From positions 1-27,040 of the forward strand of contig BNTT01000029.1 of NCBI GenBank assembly GCA_025996815.1: a stretch of DNA of 27,040 nucleotides, in the 5' to 3' direction. This stretch comes from Bacteroidia bacterium (GTDB lineage: Bacteria > Bacteroidota > Bacteroidia > Bacteroidales > Azobacteroidaceae). The notes below the pieces were generated by a model. The model saw nothing but the letters and a program-made list of their open reading frames with translations. It had not been told where the DNA came from and did not search any database. Below are positions 8,317 to 18,026 of the stretch, piece by piece (the stretch's first letter is position 1; every line of letters begins with the position of its first letter). The translations under genes and the position numbers were made by a program.

Positions 8317-11300
8317 ATGAACATCAAATTTCTTTTTTACTGTGTCTTACTTATCGCATTGTTCACGGCTTGTCAAAAAAATTCTACGGCACCGATGTTG
8401 CCGTCAAGCAAGGAACTTTATCGCCCTTTTGGGAAGGCGGATGAAAAAGCGTTTCAAACGCCTCCCAAAGTTTATCATCCGGAAACTTATTTCCATTTTA
8501 TTGCCGGCAATGTCACCCGTCCGGGCATCACAAAGGATTTGGAAGCCTTAGCAAACGCCGGATTTTCGGGCATACAGGCTTTTCACGGCAGTGGCAGTCC
8601 CTGGCCCGGCATAGAACCGCAGATTGAATGTCTCAGCGACTCGTGGGAAGATGCCATGAAATTTATGGGCGAGGAATGTCGCCGGCTGGGCTTGCGCTTT
8701 ACGATGCAGAACTGCCCCGGCTGGGCAATGGCAGGCGGTCCGTGGATTGAACCGTCCAATGCGATGCGTCATCTGGCTTGGAGCCGCACCGACGTGGAAA
8801 TAAAAAACGCTGACGAGGCGCAGGACATTGCTTTACCTGTTCCACAATCCGGCACGGAGGAATGGCGCGACTATCAAGACATTGCCGTACTGGCTTTTCC
8901 TACGCCGCTCGACGACAGCACTCAGCCGCTCCTGCCCCAAAAGGTAAAAAGCAACAGTAAATACCCGTGGGAAGCCCTTCTTACCGGCACGCACAACGGA
9001 GAATATATAATCATAGACGCGGCACCGGAAGGTGAAACCCACCAATTGGAAATCAGCTTTCCCAAAGCCGTCGTCATTCGCACGGTGCAACTTCCCAGCG
9101 TCAATAATTTGAACCGCGGTTTTTGCTATGAACCCAATGTGGCGGTAAGCCTGCAAGCGGTATTGGAAGATGGACAGGGAAAAGAAATATTGAATATAAA
9201 CCTGCCTCAAAGCAGTTTTCAAGACGACGAACCGGTGTCGCTTGCTTGCGACGAAACACCCGCCGGTGCGAAAACCTACCGAATGAGTATCTCCTTCCAC
9301 CATAAAACGTGGATGCGAAACATTCGTTTCTTTACTGCCGCCCGCAAAAACAATTGGGAAGCGGAGGCAGGATGGACCTTGCGCGACTTTATACGCCCCG
9401 GTGAGAACCCGCAACAATCACCGGAAACCTTTGTCGACCCCGCGCAAATTCGCGATATCACCACCTTGTTGGATAGCGAAGGACATCTGAAAGGCAAAGC
9501 ACTGGCAGGCAAATGGACTATTTTGCGCATCGGTCATGTAAATACCGGGAAAAAGAACGGGCCTGCACCTGCCGAAGGAACAGGTTGGGAGTGCGACAAA
9601 CTCTCCGAAAACGGTACGAATGTGCATTTTAATAGTTATGTCGGACGCCTTTCCGGTAAAGGAGGTGCCTTGGAAGGCTTGCTGAATGGTATGTTGATGG
9701 ACAGTTGGGAATGTGAAACGCAGACCTGGACACCGAATATGGAAGCCGCATTTAATAGCAAATCCGGCTATGAACTGCGTAAATGGCTGCCGGCAGTGTT
9801 GGGCTATGTTGTGGACGACCACGAAACGACTGCCCGTTTCCTGTTGGATTGGCGCAACAACATCGGCGAAATGTTTAGCAAAAACTTTTACGGACGGATG
9901 GCTCAATTGGCAAAGGACAACGATTTGAACATTACATACGAAACGGCAGCAGGAGATGTTTTCCCTGCCGATATTCTCGAATATTTCAAATATGCCGATG
10001 TGCCGCAATGCGAATTTTGGCAGCCGATAGAGCCGCAATGGGTGGGCGACCTCAATTTCAAGCCCATCCGACCTACCGTTTCCGCCGCGCGCATGTACGG
10101 CAAACCGCGTATCGCCGCCGAGGCATTCACCTCTTTTTATCTTACATGGGATGAACACCTGAGTATGCTGAGAGAAATAGCGAATCTCAATTGCGTGCAA
10201 GGCGTAACGCATTTGGTATTCCATACTTACACACACAATCCGCTCGCCGATGTCAAGCAACCGGGGACTTCTTTCGGTAGTGCCATCGGAACACCTTTCT
10301 TACGCGGACAAACCTGGTGGAAGTATATGCCGGAATTTACCGAATATATCGCGCGTTGCAACTATTTATTCGAGCGTGGTCTGCCCGTTTCCGACGTACT
10401 GTGGTACCTCGGCGATGAAATCAGCCACAAACCCAATCAGAAGATTGATTTTCCCGCAGGGTTCAAATATGATTACTGTAACCCCGATGTGCTCTTAAAC
10501 AGGCTTGCCGTGCGCGACGGCAAAATTGTTACCCCGGAAGGCATCAGTTATCGCTATTTATGGCTGCCCGACACCAAGCGGATGTTGCCCGAAACCTTGG
10601 AAAAACTTATCACGTTTGTCAATGAAGGTGCTACCATTATTGGCGATGCACCGCAAGGATTGGCAACGCTTATCGGTGGCGAGGCAGCGCAACAGCGTTT
10701 TGATGCTGCGGTACGCCAACTTTGGGGCGAAAACCAGCAAAAAGGCATCCGTCCCTTAGGCAAAGGCACTATTGTTTCCGGTACAACGATTGACGAAGTG
10801 TTGAGCAAACAAACGCCCGATGTGATAGGCGACGGCGCGTTGTGGATGCACCGCGCGATAAAAAATGCCGACTGGTATTTCGTATGTGCACCCAAAGGAA
10901 CCGGATTTTCCGGCACGCTTGATTTCCGCAACGGCAGCGCCTGTGCAGAAATTTGGGACCCCGTTACCGGCGAAACAGAACCGGCAGACGCCGTTTTCGT
11001 CAACGGTCGCAGCAAGGTGACGCTCAACTTGGCACAGGCTGGCTCTTGTTTTGTGGTATTCCGCCACGACAAATCGCCTTCACAGCCCAAACCGGCAAAA
11101 AACAATCGGACAGCCATAGCATTGTCCGAGCAGTGGACGCTGACCTACCCCGCAGGTTGGGATGCTCCGGCAAGTCTGCAAACAGCCGAGTTGAAAGCGT
11201 GGAAGGATTTGGATGTTTCCCCCGAAGCAAAGGCTTTTGCGGGTACCGTTACCTACACAACAAGTTTTGATGCAGGCGACGTAAAATCGGGTGCAAGTTA

Positions 11301-11601
11301 TCTGCTTGACCTTGGAGCGGTAGAAGAAATTGCCGCCGTATCGCTCAACGGTAAACTGCTTCGCACCTTGTGGACGCCGCCATATAGCCTCGACCTGACA
11401 AGTGCCATCCAATCCGGCAAAAACACACTGTCCATTGATGTGACCAGCACATGGTTCAATCGCCTTGTGTATGACGCCGGATTGCCGGAAGACCAGCGCA
11501 AAACGTGGGTTATTGCCGGTCCCCAAAAAGAAGCCCCACTGAGAGAAAATGGACTGCTTGGTCCCGTTAATTTAGTAATAACACATTCCACACAACCATG
11601 A
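8317..11601 (+). CDS. GH106 family lipoprotein, probable alpha-L-rhamnosidase (first of three)
   Basis: The signal MNIKFLFYCVLLIALFTAC ends in lipid Cys 19, followed by QKNSTAP with no acidic run, which suggests periplasmic rather than surface location. The N-terminal barrel has the GH106 hallmark TRPGITKDLEALANAGFSG, then CPGWAMAGGPWIEPSNAMRHL. Three acidic sites are shared by all three paralogues: DSWE (Glu 465), CEFW (Glu 566) and AAEAFTSF (Glu 602). GH106 is an inverting, calcium-dependent rhamnosidase family, and these sites are the natural catalytic and metal candidates. Residues about 215-345 hold an inserted beta-sandwich that the third paralogue lacks. The C-terminus is a galactose-binding-like sandwich (VSLNGKLLRTLWTPPYSLDL). 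At 1094 residues it has a typical GH106 size. Its stop overlaps the next start as ATGA, indicating translational coupling. Confidence 0.88.
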   Translation: MNIKFLFYCVLLIALFTACQKNSTAPMLPSSKELYRPFGKADEKAFQTPPKVYHPETYFHFIAGNVTRPGITKDLEALANAGFSGIQAFHGSGSPWPGIEPQIECLSDSWEDAMKFMGEECRRLGLRFTMQNCPGWAMAGGPWIEPSNAMRHLAWSRTDVEIKNADEAQDIALPVPQSGTEEWRDYQDIAVLAFPTPLDDSTQPLLPQKVKSNSKYPWEALLTGTHNGEYIIIDAAPEGETHQLEISFPKAVVIRTVQLPSVNNLNRGFCYEPNVAVSLQAVLEDGQGKEILNINLPQSSFQDDEPVSLACDETPAGAKTYRMSISFHHKTWMRNIRFFTAARKNNWEAEAGWTLRDFIRPGENPQQSPETFVDPAQIRDITTLLDSEGHLKGKALAGKWTILRIGHVNTGKKNGPAPAEGTGWECDKLSENGTNVHFNSYVGRLSGKGGALEGLLNGMLMDSWECETQTWTPNMEAAFNSKSGYELRKWLPAVLGYVVDDHETTARFLLDWRNNIGEMFSKNFYGRMAQLAKDNDLNITYETAAGDVFPADILEYFKYADVPQCEFWQPIEPQWVGDLNFKPIRPTVSAARMYGKPRIAAEAFTSFYLTWDEHLSMLREIANLNCVQGVTHLVFHTYTHNPLADVKQPGTSFGSAIGTPFLRGQTWWKYMPEFTEYIARCNYLFERGLPVSDVLWYLGDEISHKPNQKIDFPAGFKYDYCNPDVLLNRLAVRDGKIVTPEGISYRYLWLPDTKRMLPETLEKLITFVNEGATIIGDAPQGLATLIGGEAAQQRFDAAVRQLWGENQQKGIRPLGKGTIVSGTTIDEVLSKQTPDVIGDGALWMHRAIKNADWYFVCAPKGTGFSGTLDFRNGSACAEIWDPVTGETEPADAVFVNGRSKVTLNLAQAGSCFVVFRHDKSPSQPKPAKNNRTAIALSEQWTLTYPAGWDAPASLQTAELKAWKDLDVSPEAKAFAGTVTYTTSFDAGDVKSGASYLLDLGAVEEIAAVSLNGKLLRTLWTPPYSLDLTSAIQSGKNTLSIDVTSTWFNRLVYDAGLPEDQRKTWVIAGPQKEAPLRENGLLGPVNLVITHSTQP

Positions 11602-14600
11602 AAACAAATTTTAAAACAGTAATTGTATTGGCATCGAGTATCCTTGCCTTTTTCTCGTGTACAAACACATCCGACCAAGGGTTGGAATCGGGCTTTGTAA
11701 CCCCCGACGTCGTTCAAACCTCCATTTACTGGTATTGGATATCAGACCAGATTTCGGAAGACGGGGTGGTGAAAGATTTGCAATCGATGAAAGCCGCCGG
11801 TATCAATCGCGCTTTCATCGGCAATATCGGCTTGGACGAAGGCATCGGCAATGTTAAATTCGGCTCCGACGAATGGTGGCGCATCCTGCACACCGCACTG
11901 AAAACTGCCACCGAATTGGGTATCGACATCGGCATGTTCAACTCCCCCGGATGGAGCCAGTCGGGCGGTCCGTGGGTGAAACCCGAACAGGCAATGCGCT
12001 ATCTGGCGTCCACATCGACCCGCATTTCGGGCGGTCGTAAAACGGATATTCTGCTGGAAAAACCCGGAAAAGATTTTGAAGATGTAAAAGTGATTGCCTA
12101 TCCGGCAATTGATGCCAAAGAAATCCGGCTTTCTTCTTCAAAAACCAAAACAGGTGAAAACGAAATCACCGTGGATTTTACAACAAACGAACCCTTCACC
12201 TTGCGGTCGCTGAAAATATACGCATCGCAGGGGATAAACAATTCGGCAAAAATTCAGGTGAAAGAAAACGGCGAATACAAAACCCTTGCCGAATTTCAAA
12301 TCGACCGCTACAATGCGGCAATCAATGTAGGTTTTGACCCATACTCGCCGGTGGCTGTCTCTGTTCCGGCGGTTACAGCCCGGGATTTCAGATTGATTGT
12401 GTCCGGTAGAAAGGATGCCAACTGGCTGAAAGACGTGGTGCTGTCGTCTGCGCCGTTGGTTGAGCGGTATCCTGAAAAGACACTGGCAAAGATGTTTCAA
12501 ACGCCGCTTCCCTACTGGCATGAATACCAGTGGAGAGTGCAACCGGCGGTGGATGCCCCGACTTTAGTGATTGACCCCGCCAAAGTACTCGACATTTCCG
12601 GGCTTTTGTCCGGCGACCGTCTGGTTTGGGATGCCCCCGAAGGCGATTGGGTGATTCTCCGTACGGGAATGCTGCCTACAGGCGTTACCAATGCGCCGGC
12701 AAGTCCGGAGGCAACCGGTTTGGAAACGGATAAAATGAGCAAAAAACACATCGAAGCGCATTTTAATGCTTATATGGGTGAAATCATCAAACGGATTCCT
12801 GCCGAAGACCGGAAATCATGGAAAGTCATCGTAGAAGACAGTTACGAAACGGGCGGACAAAATTTTACGGACGGTTTATTGGAAGAATTTAAAACCCGCT
12901 ACGGGTACGACCCGCTGCCGTATCTTCCCGCCTTTTACGGAACGGTGGTGCAAAGCGAAGATATGTCCGACCGCTTTTTGTGGGATTTGCGAAGACTGAT
13001 TGCCGACAAAGTCGCGTATGATTACGTTGGCGGATTACGGGACGTCAGCCATCAACACGGATTGACAACCTGGTTGGAAAACTATGGACATTGGGGATTT
13101 CCGGGAGAATTTCTCCAATACGGTGGTCAGTCGGACGAAATAGGAGGCGAATTTTGGGCGGTCGGCGATTTGGGCGACATCGAAAACAGGGCTGCCTCAT
13201 CAAGCGCGCACATTTACGGAAAAACAAAAGTGTCCGCCGAATCGTTTACCTCCGGAGGACCGGAGTTCAGCCGTTATCCGGCGGTGCTGAAACAGCGTGG
13301 CGACCGTTTCTTCTCGGAAGGCATCAATAATTCCCTCCTTCATGTCTATATTTCACAACCTTATGAAGATAAAAACCCGGGTGTTAATACGTGGTTCGGA
13401 ACCGAATTTAATCGAAAAAACACATGGTTCTCTCATCTGGATTTGTTTACAACCTACCTCAAACGGGTCAATTTCATGCTTCAACAGGGCTTGAATGTTG
13501 CGGATGTCGCCTATTTTATCGGAGAAGACGCACCCAAAATGACCGGTATTGCGAATCCTGCATTGCCGAAAGGCTATCAGTTCGACTATATCAATGCGGA
13601 AGTGATTGAAAAATACATGACGGTTAAAAACGGTCTGCTGACCTTACCTCATGGCACACAATACAGGATTTTGGTGTTGCCTGCACTGGAAACCATGCGT
13701 CCCGAACTGTTGCGTAAAATCAAACAGCTCATTGAGGACGGAGCGGTTGTATTGGGACCTTCGCCCAAACGGTCTCCAAGTTTAGAAAATTATCCGCAAG
13801 CAGATAAAGAAGTCCAAGAATTGGCAGCATCGCTTTGGTCGAATATCAACTCGGGAGAAAAACAGGCGAAAACAGGCAAAGGTTTGCTGATTGACGGAAT
13901 GGATATGCAGGAAGCATTTAATACGATAAACTGTGCACCCGATTTAAAGGTTGCGCCCGAAGACCCGATTTTGTACGGGCACCGGAACAAAGGCAATACC
14001 GATATTTATTTTCTGACCAATCAGAGCGAAAAAGAAATCACGATTGAGCCGGAATTTAGAGTGAAAGGCAAGCAACCGGAATTGTGGAATCCCGTTTCGG
14101 GAGCAATCCGCAAACTGCCTGCGTTTACGCAAACCGCTACGGGCACGGTGGTGCCGATGCAGTTAGCACCCAACGAAAGTGCCTTTATCGTCTTCCGCAG
14201 TAATGCCGGGTCGGGCAAATCGGGAGGTGTGGCAATGAATTATCCACCTTTGCAAACAATCGTTGAATTGTCCAATCCCTGGACGGTGACTTTCGACAAA
14301 GAGAAAAGAGGTCCCGAAACGCCGATTACCATGAATCAATTGCAAGATTTATCTACCTCAGAAGATTTCAATATCAAACATTATTCGGGAACAGTTGTTT
14401 ATGAAAACTCCTTTCACTTGAATGAAACTCCCAATGGCACCCTGTATCTTGCCTTGACCGATGTTTCCGCCATGGCAAAAATAAAAATCAACGGCGAGTA
14501 TGCCGGTGGCTTGTGGACACCTCCCTATCGTTTGGACATCAGCAATTTTGCGAAGAAAGGCGACAACACGGTAAGCATCGAAGTAACAACAACTTGGGTG

Positions 14601-14729
14601 AATCGCTTGATTGGCGACAGTAAACTGCCTGAAGCAGAACGAAAAACGTGGTGCCCTGCCAATCCATATCGCCCCGATTCGCAATTGCAAAAATCAGGGT
14701 TGACAGGCACAGTGAGAATTACGAATTAA
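11598..14729 (+). CDS. GH106 family lipoprotein, probable alpha-L-rhamnosidase (second of three)
   Basis: The start overlaps the upstream stop by 4 bp. The signal MKTNFKTVIVLASSILAFFSC gives lipid Cys 21, followed by TNTSDQG, which again lacks a surface-export tail. The conserved path matches its neighbours: VKDLQSMKAAGINRAFIGNI, FNSPGWSQSGGPWVKPEQAM, VEDSYE (Glu 417), GGEFW (Glu 518), SAESFTSGGPEF (Glu 548), and the C-terminal sandwich KINGEYAGGLWTPPYRLDIS. DSYE replaces DSWE at the first site. An N-terminal beta-sandwich insert (about 165-285) is present. The subsite loops differ strongly from both neighbours, so it probably cuts a different rhamnosyl linkage or position instead of duplicating their job. 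It is followed after 26 nt by the third paralogue, with a tandem AT repeat in the gap. Confidence 0.87.
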   Translation: MKTNFKTVIVLASSILAFFSCTNTSDQGLESGFVTPDVVQTSIYWYWISDQISEDGVVKDLQSMKAAGINRAFIGNIGLDEGIGNVKFGSDEWWRILHTALKTATELGIDIGMFNSPGWSQSGGPWVKPEQAMRYLASTSTRISGGRKTDILLEKPGKDFEDVKVIAYPAIDAKEIRLSSSKTKTGENEITVDFTTNEPFTLRSLKIYASQGINNSAKIQVKENGEYKTLAEFQIDRYNAAINVGFDPYSPVAVSVPAVTARDFRLIVSGRKDANWLKDVVLSSAPLVERYPEKTLAKMFQTPLPYWHEYQWRVQPAVDAPTLVIDPAKVLDISGLLSGDRLVWDAPEGDWVILRTGMLPTGVTNAPASPEATGLETDKMSKKHIEAHFNAYMGEIIKRIPAEDRKSWKVIVEDSYETGGQNFTDGLLEEFKTRYGYDPLPYLPAFYGTVVQSEDMSDRFLWDLRRLIADKVAYDYVGGLRDVSHQHGLTTWLENYGHWGFPGEFLQYGGQSDEIGGEFWAVGDLGDIENRAASSSAHIYGKTKVSAESFTSGGPEFSRYPAVLKQRGDRFFSEGINNSLLHVYISQPYEDKNPGVNTWFGTEFNRKNTWFSHLDLFTTYLKRVNFMLQQGLNVADVAYFIGEDAPKMTGIANPALPKGYQFDYINAEVIEKYMTVKNGLLTLPHGTQYRILVLPALETMRPELLRKIKQLIEDGAVVLGPSPKRSPSLENYPQADKEVQELAASLWSNINSGEKQAKTGKGLLIDGMDMQEAFNTINCAPDLKVAPEDPILYGHRNKGNTDIYFLTNQSEKEITIEPEFRVKGKQPELWNPVSGAIRKLPAFTQTATGTVVPMQLAPNESAFIVFRSNAGSGKSGGVAMNYPPLQTIVELSNPWTVTFDKEKRGPETPITMNQLQDLSTSEDFNIKHYSGTVVYENSFHLNETPNGTLYLALTDVSAMAKIKINGEYAGGLWTPPYRLDISNFAKKGDNTVSIEVTTTWVNRLIGDSKLPEAERKTWCPANPYRPDSQLQKSGLTGTVRITN

Positions 14730-14744
14730 AAATTACGAATTAAA
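14717..14744 (+). repeat. Tandem 14-bp repeat spanning the end of one GH106 gene and the gap to the next
   Basis: Two perfect adjacent copies of AATTACGAATTAAA (14717-14730 and 14731-14744), followed by a partial third unit (AATTAAAT). The first copy supplies the last codons and the TAA stop of the upstream gene. Such AATTACG/AATTAAA repeats occur between genes in many Bacteroidota; no function can be assigned. Confidence 0.75.
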
Positions 14745-14755
14745 AATTAAATATT

Positions 14756-17700
14756 ATGAACGTTAAATTTAGATTATACAGTTTATTAGCTATTGTTTTG
14801 TTTTCGGCTTGTCAGTCAGCGGGAGCTAATGTTGCAAATTTGGAATGGGGGTTTCTTAATCCGCCTGATTCTGCCCGTCCGGGAGTGTATTGGTATTTCA
14901 TGGACGGCAATGTGTCGAAAGCATCCATCACGAAGGATTTGGAAGCGATGAAAGAAGCCGGTATCGGCTATGTGGTTTATCTCGAAGTCAATGTCGGCGT
15001 CCCGCGTGGGAAAGTTGATTTTCTCAGCGAGGAATGGCAGGATTTGTTCGGCTATGCCGTCAAGGAATGTGAACGGTTGGGCATATTCATCACGCTGGGT
15101 ACCGGACCGGGGTGGTGCGGCAGCGGCGGTCCCTGGGTAGAGGGCGCACAATCCATGCAGCATTTGGTCTATTCGTCGGTCGATGTGTCGGGAGGCGGAA
15201 CGCAAACCATTCAATTGCCCAAACCCACACCACGTATGCCTTTCTTTGGCGAAGGAACATTAACGCCCGAATTGAAAGAGCGGTGGGAAACGTTTTATGA
15301 AGATGTTGCCGTGCTGGCTTTTCCTTCGGGCAGTACTTTGCTTGGTACCGACCGGACGCCCGGACAGGCTTATAGCTACGTGAACATGAAAGGAATTGAC
15401 GAAAAAGCCTTGTATTACCGTCGCCCGTACAGTTCGGCAGACAGTGTGCGACAATTTTTATCCATGTCTTACGACGCGCAATCCGACGATAAAGCCATAG
15501 AAAAGAGTCAAATCATTGACCTCACCGATAAATTGCAGGCGGATGGCTCGCTCACATGGGATGCGCCCCAAGGCAAATGGACGATTATGCGTTTCGGCAG
15601 TCGCAACAATGGCGCGATTACCCGTCCGGCTCCCTATCCCGGCTTGGGTTTTGAAGCCGACAAATTCGATACGGTCGCCATGAAAGCCCATTTAGACCAA
15701 TTTACCGGAAAACTTTTTCAGCATATCGGTTTCACAAAATCCAATCCCAAAGGCGGTTTGCAGATGCTGCACATCGACAGTTGGGAGATGGGTGCGCAAA
15801 ATTGGACTGCCCGTTTCCGTGAAGAATTTACCCAACGCAGGGGATACGACCCGTTGCCATATTATCCGCTCTATGCCGGTGTTATGGTGCAAAACAGGGA
15901 GGAAAGCGAACGTTTCCTTTGGGACTTGCGGCAAACGGCGCAGGAATTGGTAGTGGAAAATCATTCCGGCTATGTGATGAAATACGCGAAAAGCTACGGT
16001 TTAGGTGTTTCCGTCGAACCTTACGACATGACACCTTTGGCAGATATGGAATTGGCAGCCTCCTGCGATATGCCGATGTGCGAATTTTGGAGCCTCGGCG
16101 GTTACAACACCTCATTCGGCGTAGCCGAGGGCACTTCGGTATCGCATCTGCTGGGGCAACCCGTTGTGCCAGCCGAATCATTTACCGCTGTGGACAATTG
16201 GAAACAGCATCCCGGCTCAATGAAAAATCAGGGCGAATGGGCGTATGCAGCCGGTATCAATCGCTTCGTTTACCATACCTTCCAGCATCAGTCGCTGCCC
16301 GACAGCCTGCGTCCCGGCATGACGATGGGACCTTACGGCGTGCATTGGGACCGCAACCAAACATGGTGGTCAATGTCAGACGCCTATCATCGTTACGTGG
16401 CGCGCTGCCAATATATGCTGCAACAGGGGCGCACCGTAGCCGACGTGCTCTATCTCGCGCCGGAAGCATCTCCTTTTGTATTCCGCGCGCCCGAATCGGC
16501 TTATGAATACGAAAATCCCATGTTGCCGGATAGAAAGGGTTACAACTTCGACGCTTGTCCGCCCAGCATGTTGTATAAAGCCGAAGTGAAAGGCAACAAG
16601 ATTGTTTTCCCGGGCGGTGCCACTTACCGCATACTCGCATTGCCATATTTCAAAATCATGACACCTGCGCTGTTGAAAAAGATAGCAGAACTTGTCCGCA
16701 CCGGAGCCACAGTGATAGGACTTCCGCCTGAAAAATCGCCAAGCCTGAGCAATTATCCGGCTTGTGATGAGGAGTTGAAGGCTTTGGTTCAAGAATTATG
16801 GGGTAGGGGGGACGCTCCTGAAGTCTTGACTACCCGTAATTTTGGAAAAGGAAAAATCATCTGGGGGCAGGAATTGAAAAACAAGCCGGACAATTTCTAT
16901 CCGCATTACGATATGGGTGCCAAAATACTTGCCGAAAGCGTTCCTGCCGATTTCGAGTCGCAAGGCGGCATTCGCTACACGCACCGCACATTGAAAGGTA
17001 CTGACATCTATTTCGTTTCCAACCGCACTGAAAAGCCGACAGCCGAAACGTGCAAATTCCGCATCACCGGGAAAAAACCGGCTCTTTGGCATCCTGTAAG
17101 CGGTGAAATGCGTGCGCTGCCCGAATATACCGAAAAAAACGGACAAACCATTGTCCCATTGAAATTTGATGTGGACGAAGGTTATTTTATTGTATTCAGC
17201 AACAAGGCAGGAAAACCGGAAGGCAAAACCAATTTTTCCGAAAAGAATGTATTATTCACCTTGACCGCCCCGTGGACAGTTTCTTTTGACCCGAAATGGG
17301 GAGGTCCTGAATCAGTCGTATTCGAGCAACTAACAGATTGGTCGAAAAATGAAAATCCGGGTATCAAATATTATTCCGGAACCGCTTTTTACCGCACGAA
17401 TTTCGACTGTTCGACCACCGGCAATACCTTGTATCTCGATTTGGGCACAGTAAAAAATATGGCGCGCGTGCGGCTCAACGGCAAAGATTTAGGGACTGTT
17501 TGGACGTTCCCCTGGCAAGTGGATATCACGAAAGCGGTAAAAAAAGGTGATAACGAACTGGAAATAGAAGTAGTCAATCTTTGGCCTAACCGCTTAATAG
17601 GCGACGAGTTCCTTCCTGACGATGAACCCGCCAATGGACAATGGCCGGAATGGTTGACAGATGGCAAACCCCGCACGAGTGGCAGATATACCTTCACCAC

Positions 17701-17794
17701 ATGGAAGCATTTCGACAAAAATTCACCGTTGCTTGAGTCGGGACTAATCGGACCGGTAAAGGTATTCAGGGCAACCACACCAAATTTACAGTGA
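14756..17794 (+). CDS. GH106 family lipoprotein, probable alpha-L-rhamnosidase (third, lacking one sandwich insert)
   Basis: The signal MNVKFRLYSLLAIVLFSAC gives lipid Cys 19, followed by QSAGANV, so a periplasmic site is likely. GH106 hallmarks are present: SKASITKDLEAMKEAGIGY, GTGPGWCGSGGPWVEGAQSM, HIDSWE (Glu 344), MCEFW (Glu 443), PAESFTAVDNW (Glu 474) and the C-terminal RLNGKDLGTVWTFPWQVDIT. The spacings between the three acidic sites (99 and 31 residues) match the first two copies (101/36 and 101/30), so the core is intact. The first site comes 70-120 residues earlier than in its neighbours because the N-terminal beta-sandwich insert is missing. It also has a longer C-terminal loop (about 958-985, PDDEPANGQWPEW). 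It probably acts on yet another rhamnose-containing structure. It ends this run of closely packed genes: a 337-nt spacer follows. Confidence 0.87.
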   Translation: MNVKFRLYSLLAIVLFSACQSAGANVANLEWGFLNPPDSARPGVYWYFMDGNVSKASITKDLEAMKEAGIGYVVYLEVNVGVPRGKVDFLSEEWQDLFGYAVKECERLGIFITLGTGPGWCGSGGPWVEGAQSMQHLVYSSVDVSGGGTQTIQLPKPTPRMPFFGEGTLTPELKERWETFYEDVAVLAFPSGSTLLGTDRTPGQAYSYVNMKGIDEKALYYRRPYSSADSVRQFLSMSYDAQSDDKAIEKSQIIDLTDKLQADGSLTWDAPQGKWTIMRFGSRNNGAITRPAPYPGLGFEADKFDTVAMKAHLDQFTGKLFQHIGFTKSNPKGGLQMLHIDSWEMGAQNWTARFREEFTQRRGYDPLPYYPLYAGVMVQNREESERFLWDLRQTAQELVVENHSGYVMKYAKSYGLGVSVEPYDMTPLADMELAASCDMPMCEFWSLGGYNTSFGVAEGTSVSHLLGQPVVPAESFTAVDNWKQHPGSMKNQGEWAYAAGINRFVYHTFQHQSLPDSLRPGMTMGPYGVHWDRNQTWWSMSDAYHRYVARCQYMLQQGRTVADVLYLAPEASPFVFRAPESAYEYENPMLPDRKGYNFDACPPSMLYKAEVKGNKIVFPGGATYRILALPYFKIMTPALLKKIAELVRTGATVIGLPPEKSPSLSNYPACDEELKALVQELWGRGDAPEVLTTRNFGKGKIIWGQELKNKPDNFYPHYDMGAKILAESVPADFESQGGIRYTHRTLKGTDIYFVSNRTEKPTAETCKFRITGKKPALWHPVSGEMRALPEYTEKNGQTIVPLKFDVDEGYFIVFSNKAGKPEGKTNFSEKNVLFTLTAPWTVSFDPKWGGPESVVFEQLTDWSKNENPGIKYYSGTAFYRTNFDCSTTGNTLYLDLGTVKNMARVRLNGKDLGTVWTFPWQVDITKAVKKGDNELEIEVVNLWPNRLIGDEFLPDDEPANGQWPEWLTDGKPRTSGRYTFTTWKHFDKNSPLLESGLIGPVKVFRATTPNLQ

Positions 17795-17799
17795 CCAGC

Positions 17800-17925
17800 T
17801 ACCCCGTGTGGGGTACAATTTCGATAACCCACAAGCGAAGCGCAGGGTAGATGGCTCCCCCCACCTCGTTTCGCCCTGAAAGGGCAACACGTCCCAGCCC
17901 AACGCATCGCGTTACACGACTGGGC
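17800..17925. repeat. Cluster of palindromes, a Bacteroidota-type interspersed repeat
   Basis: At least four perfect inverted repeats are packed here. TACCCC/GGGGTA pair around a GTGT loop (17800-17815). GCCCT/AGGGC pair around GAA (17873-17885). AACGC/GCGTT pair around ATC (17901-17913). An outer CCCAG (17893-17897) pairs with CTGGG (17920-17924) and encloses the last hairpin. The phrase CGCCCTGAAAGGGCAA followed by CCCAGCCCAACGC resembles REP-like intergenic repeats of Bacteroidota genomes. It could also stop transcription after the GH106 run, although no U-tract follows directly. Confidence 0.65.
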
Positions 17926-17954
17926 GAAGCCCTTAACCTGACAGCTATGCCCCT

Positions 17955-17964
17955 CCCCCCCCCC
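17955..17964 (+). repeat. C10 homopolymer followed by A7
   Basis: Ten consecutive C (17955-17964), preceded by CCCCT, run into seven A (17965-17971). The tract begins about 70 nt upstream of the -7 element at 18027, in non-coding DNA. Tracts of this length are prone to slippage and could alter promoter spacing or upstream contacts. Confidence 0.7.
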
Positions 17965-18026
17965 AAAAAAATCAATTTTTATAGGGAAAAAACATTTTTC
18001 ACACTTTATATAATAAAAACATGTCG

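Noticed and set aside
9418..10260. 280-codon - strand frame inside the first GH106 gene
   Set aside because: It is antisense to the conserved GH106 catalytic region; a Cys- and Phe-rich translation without homology is typical of a shadow frame.
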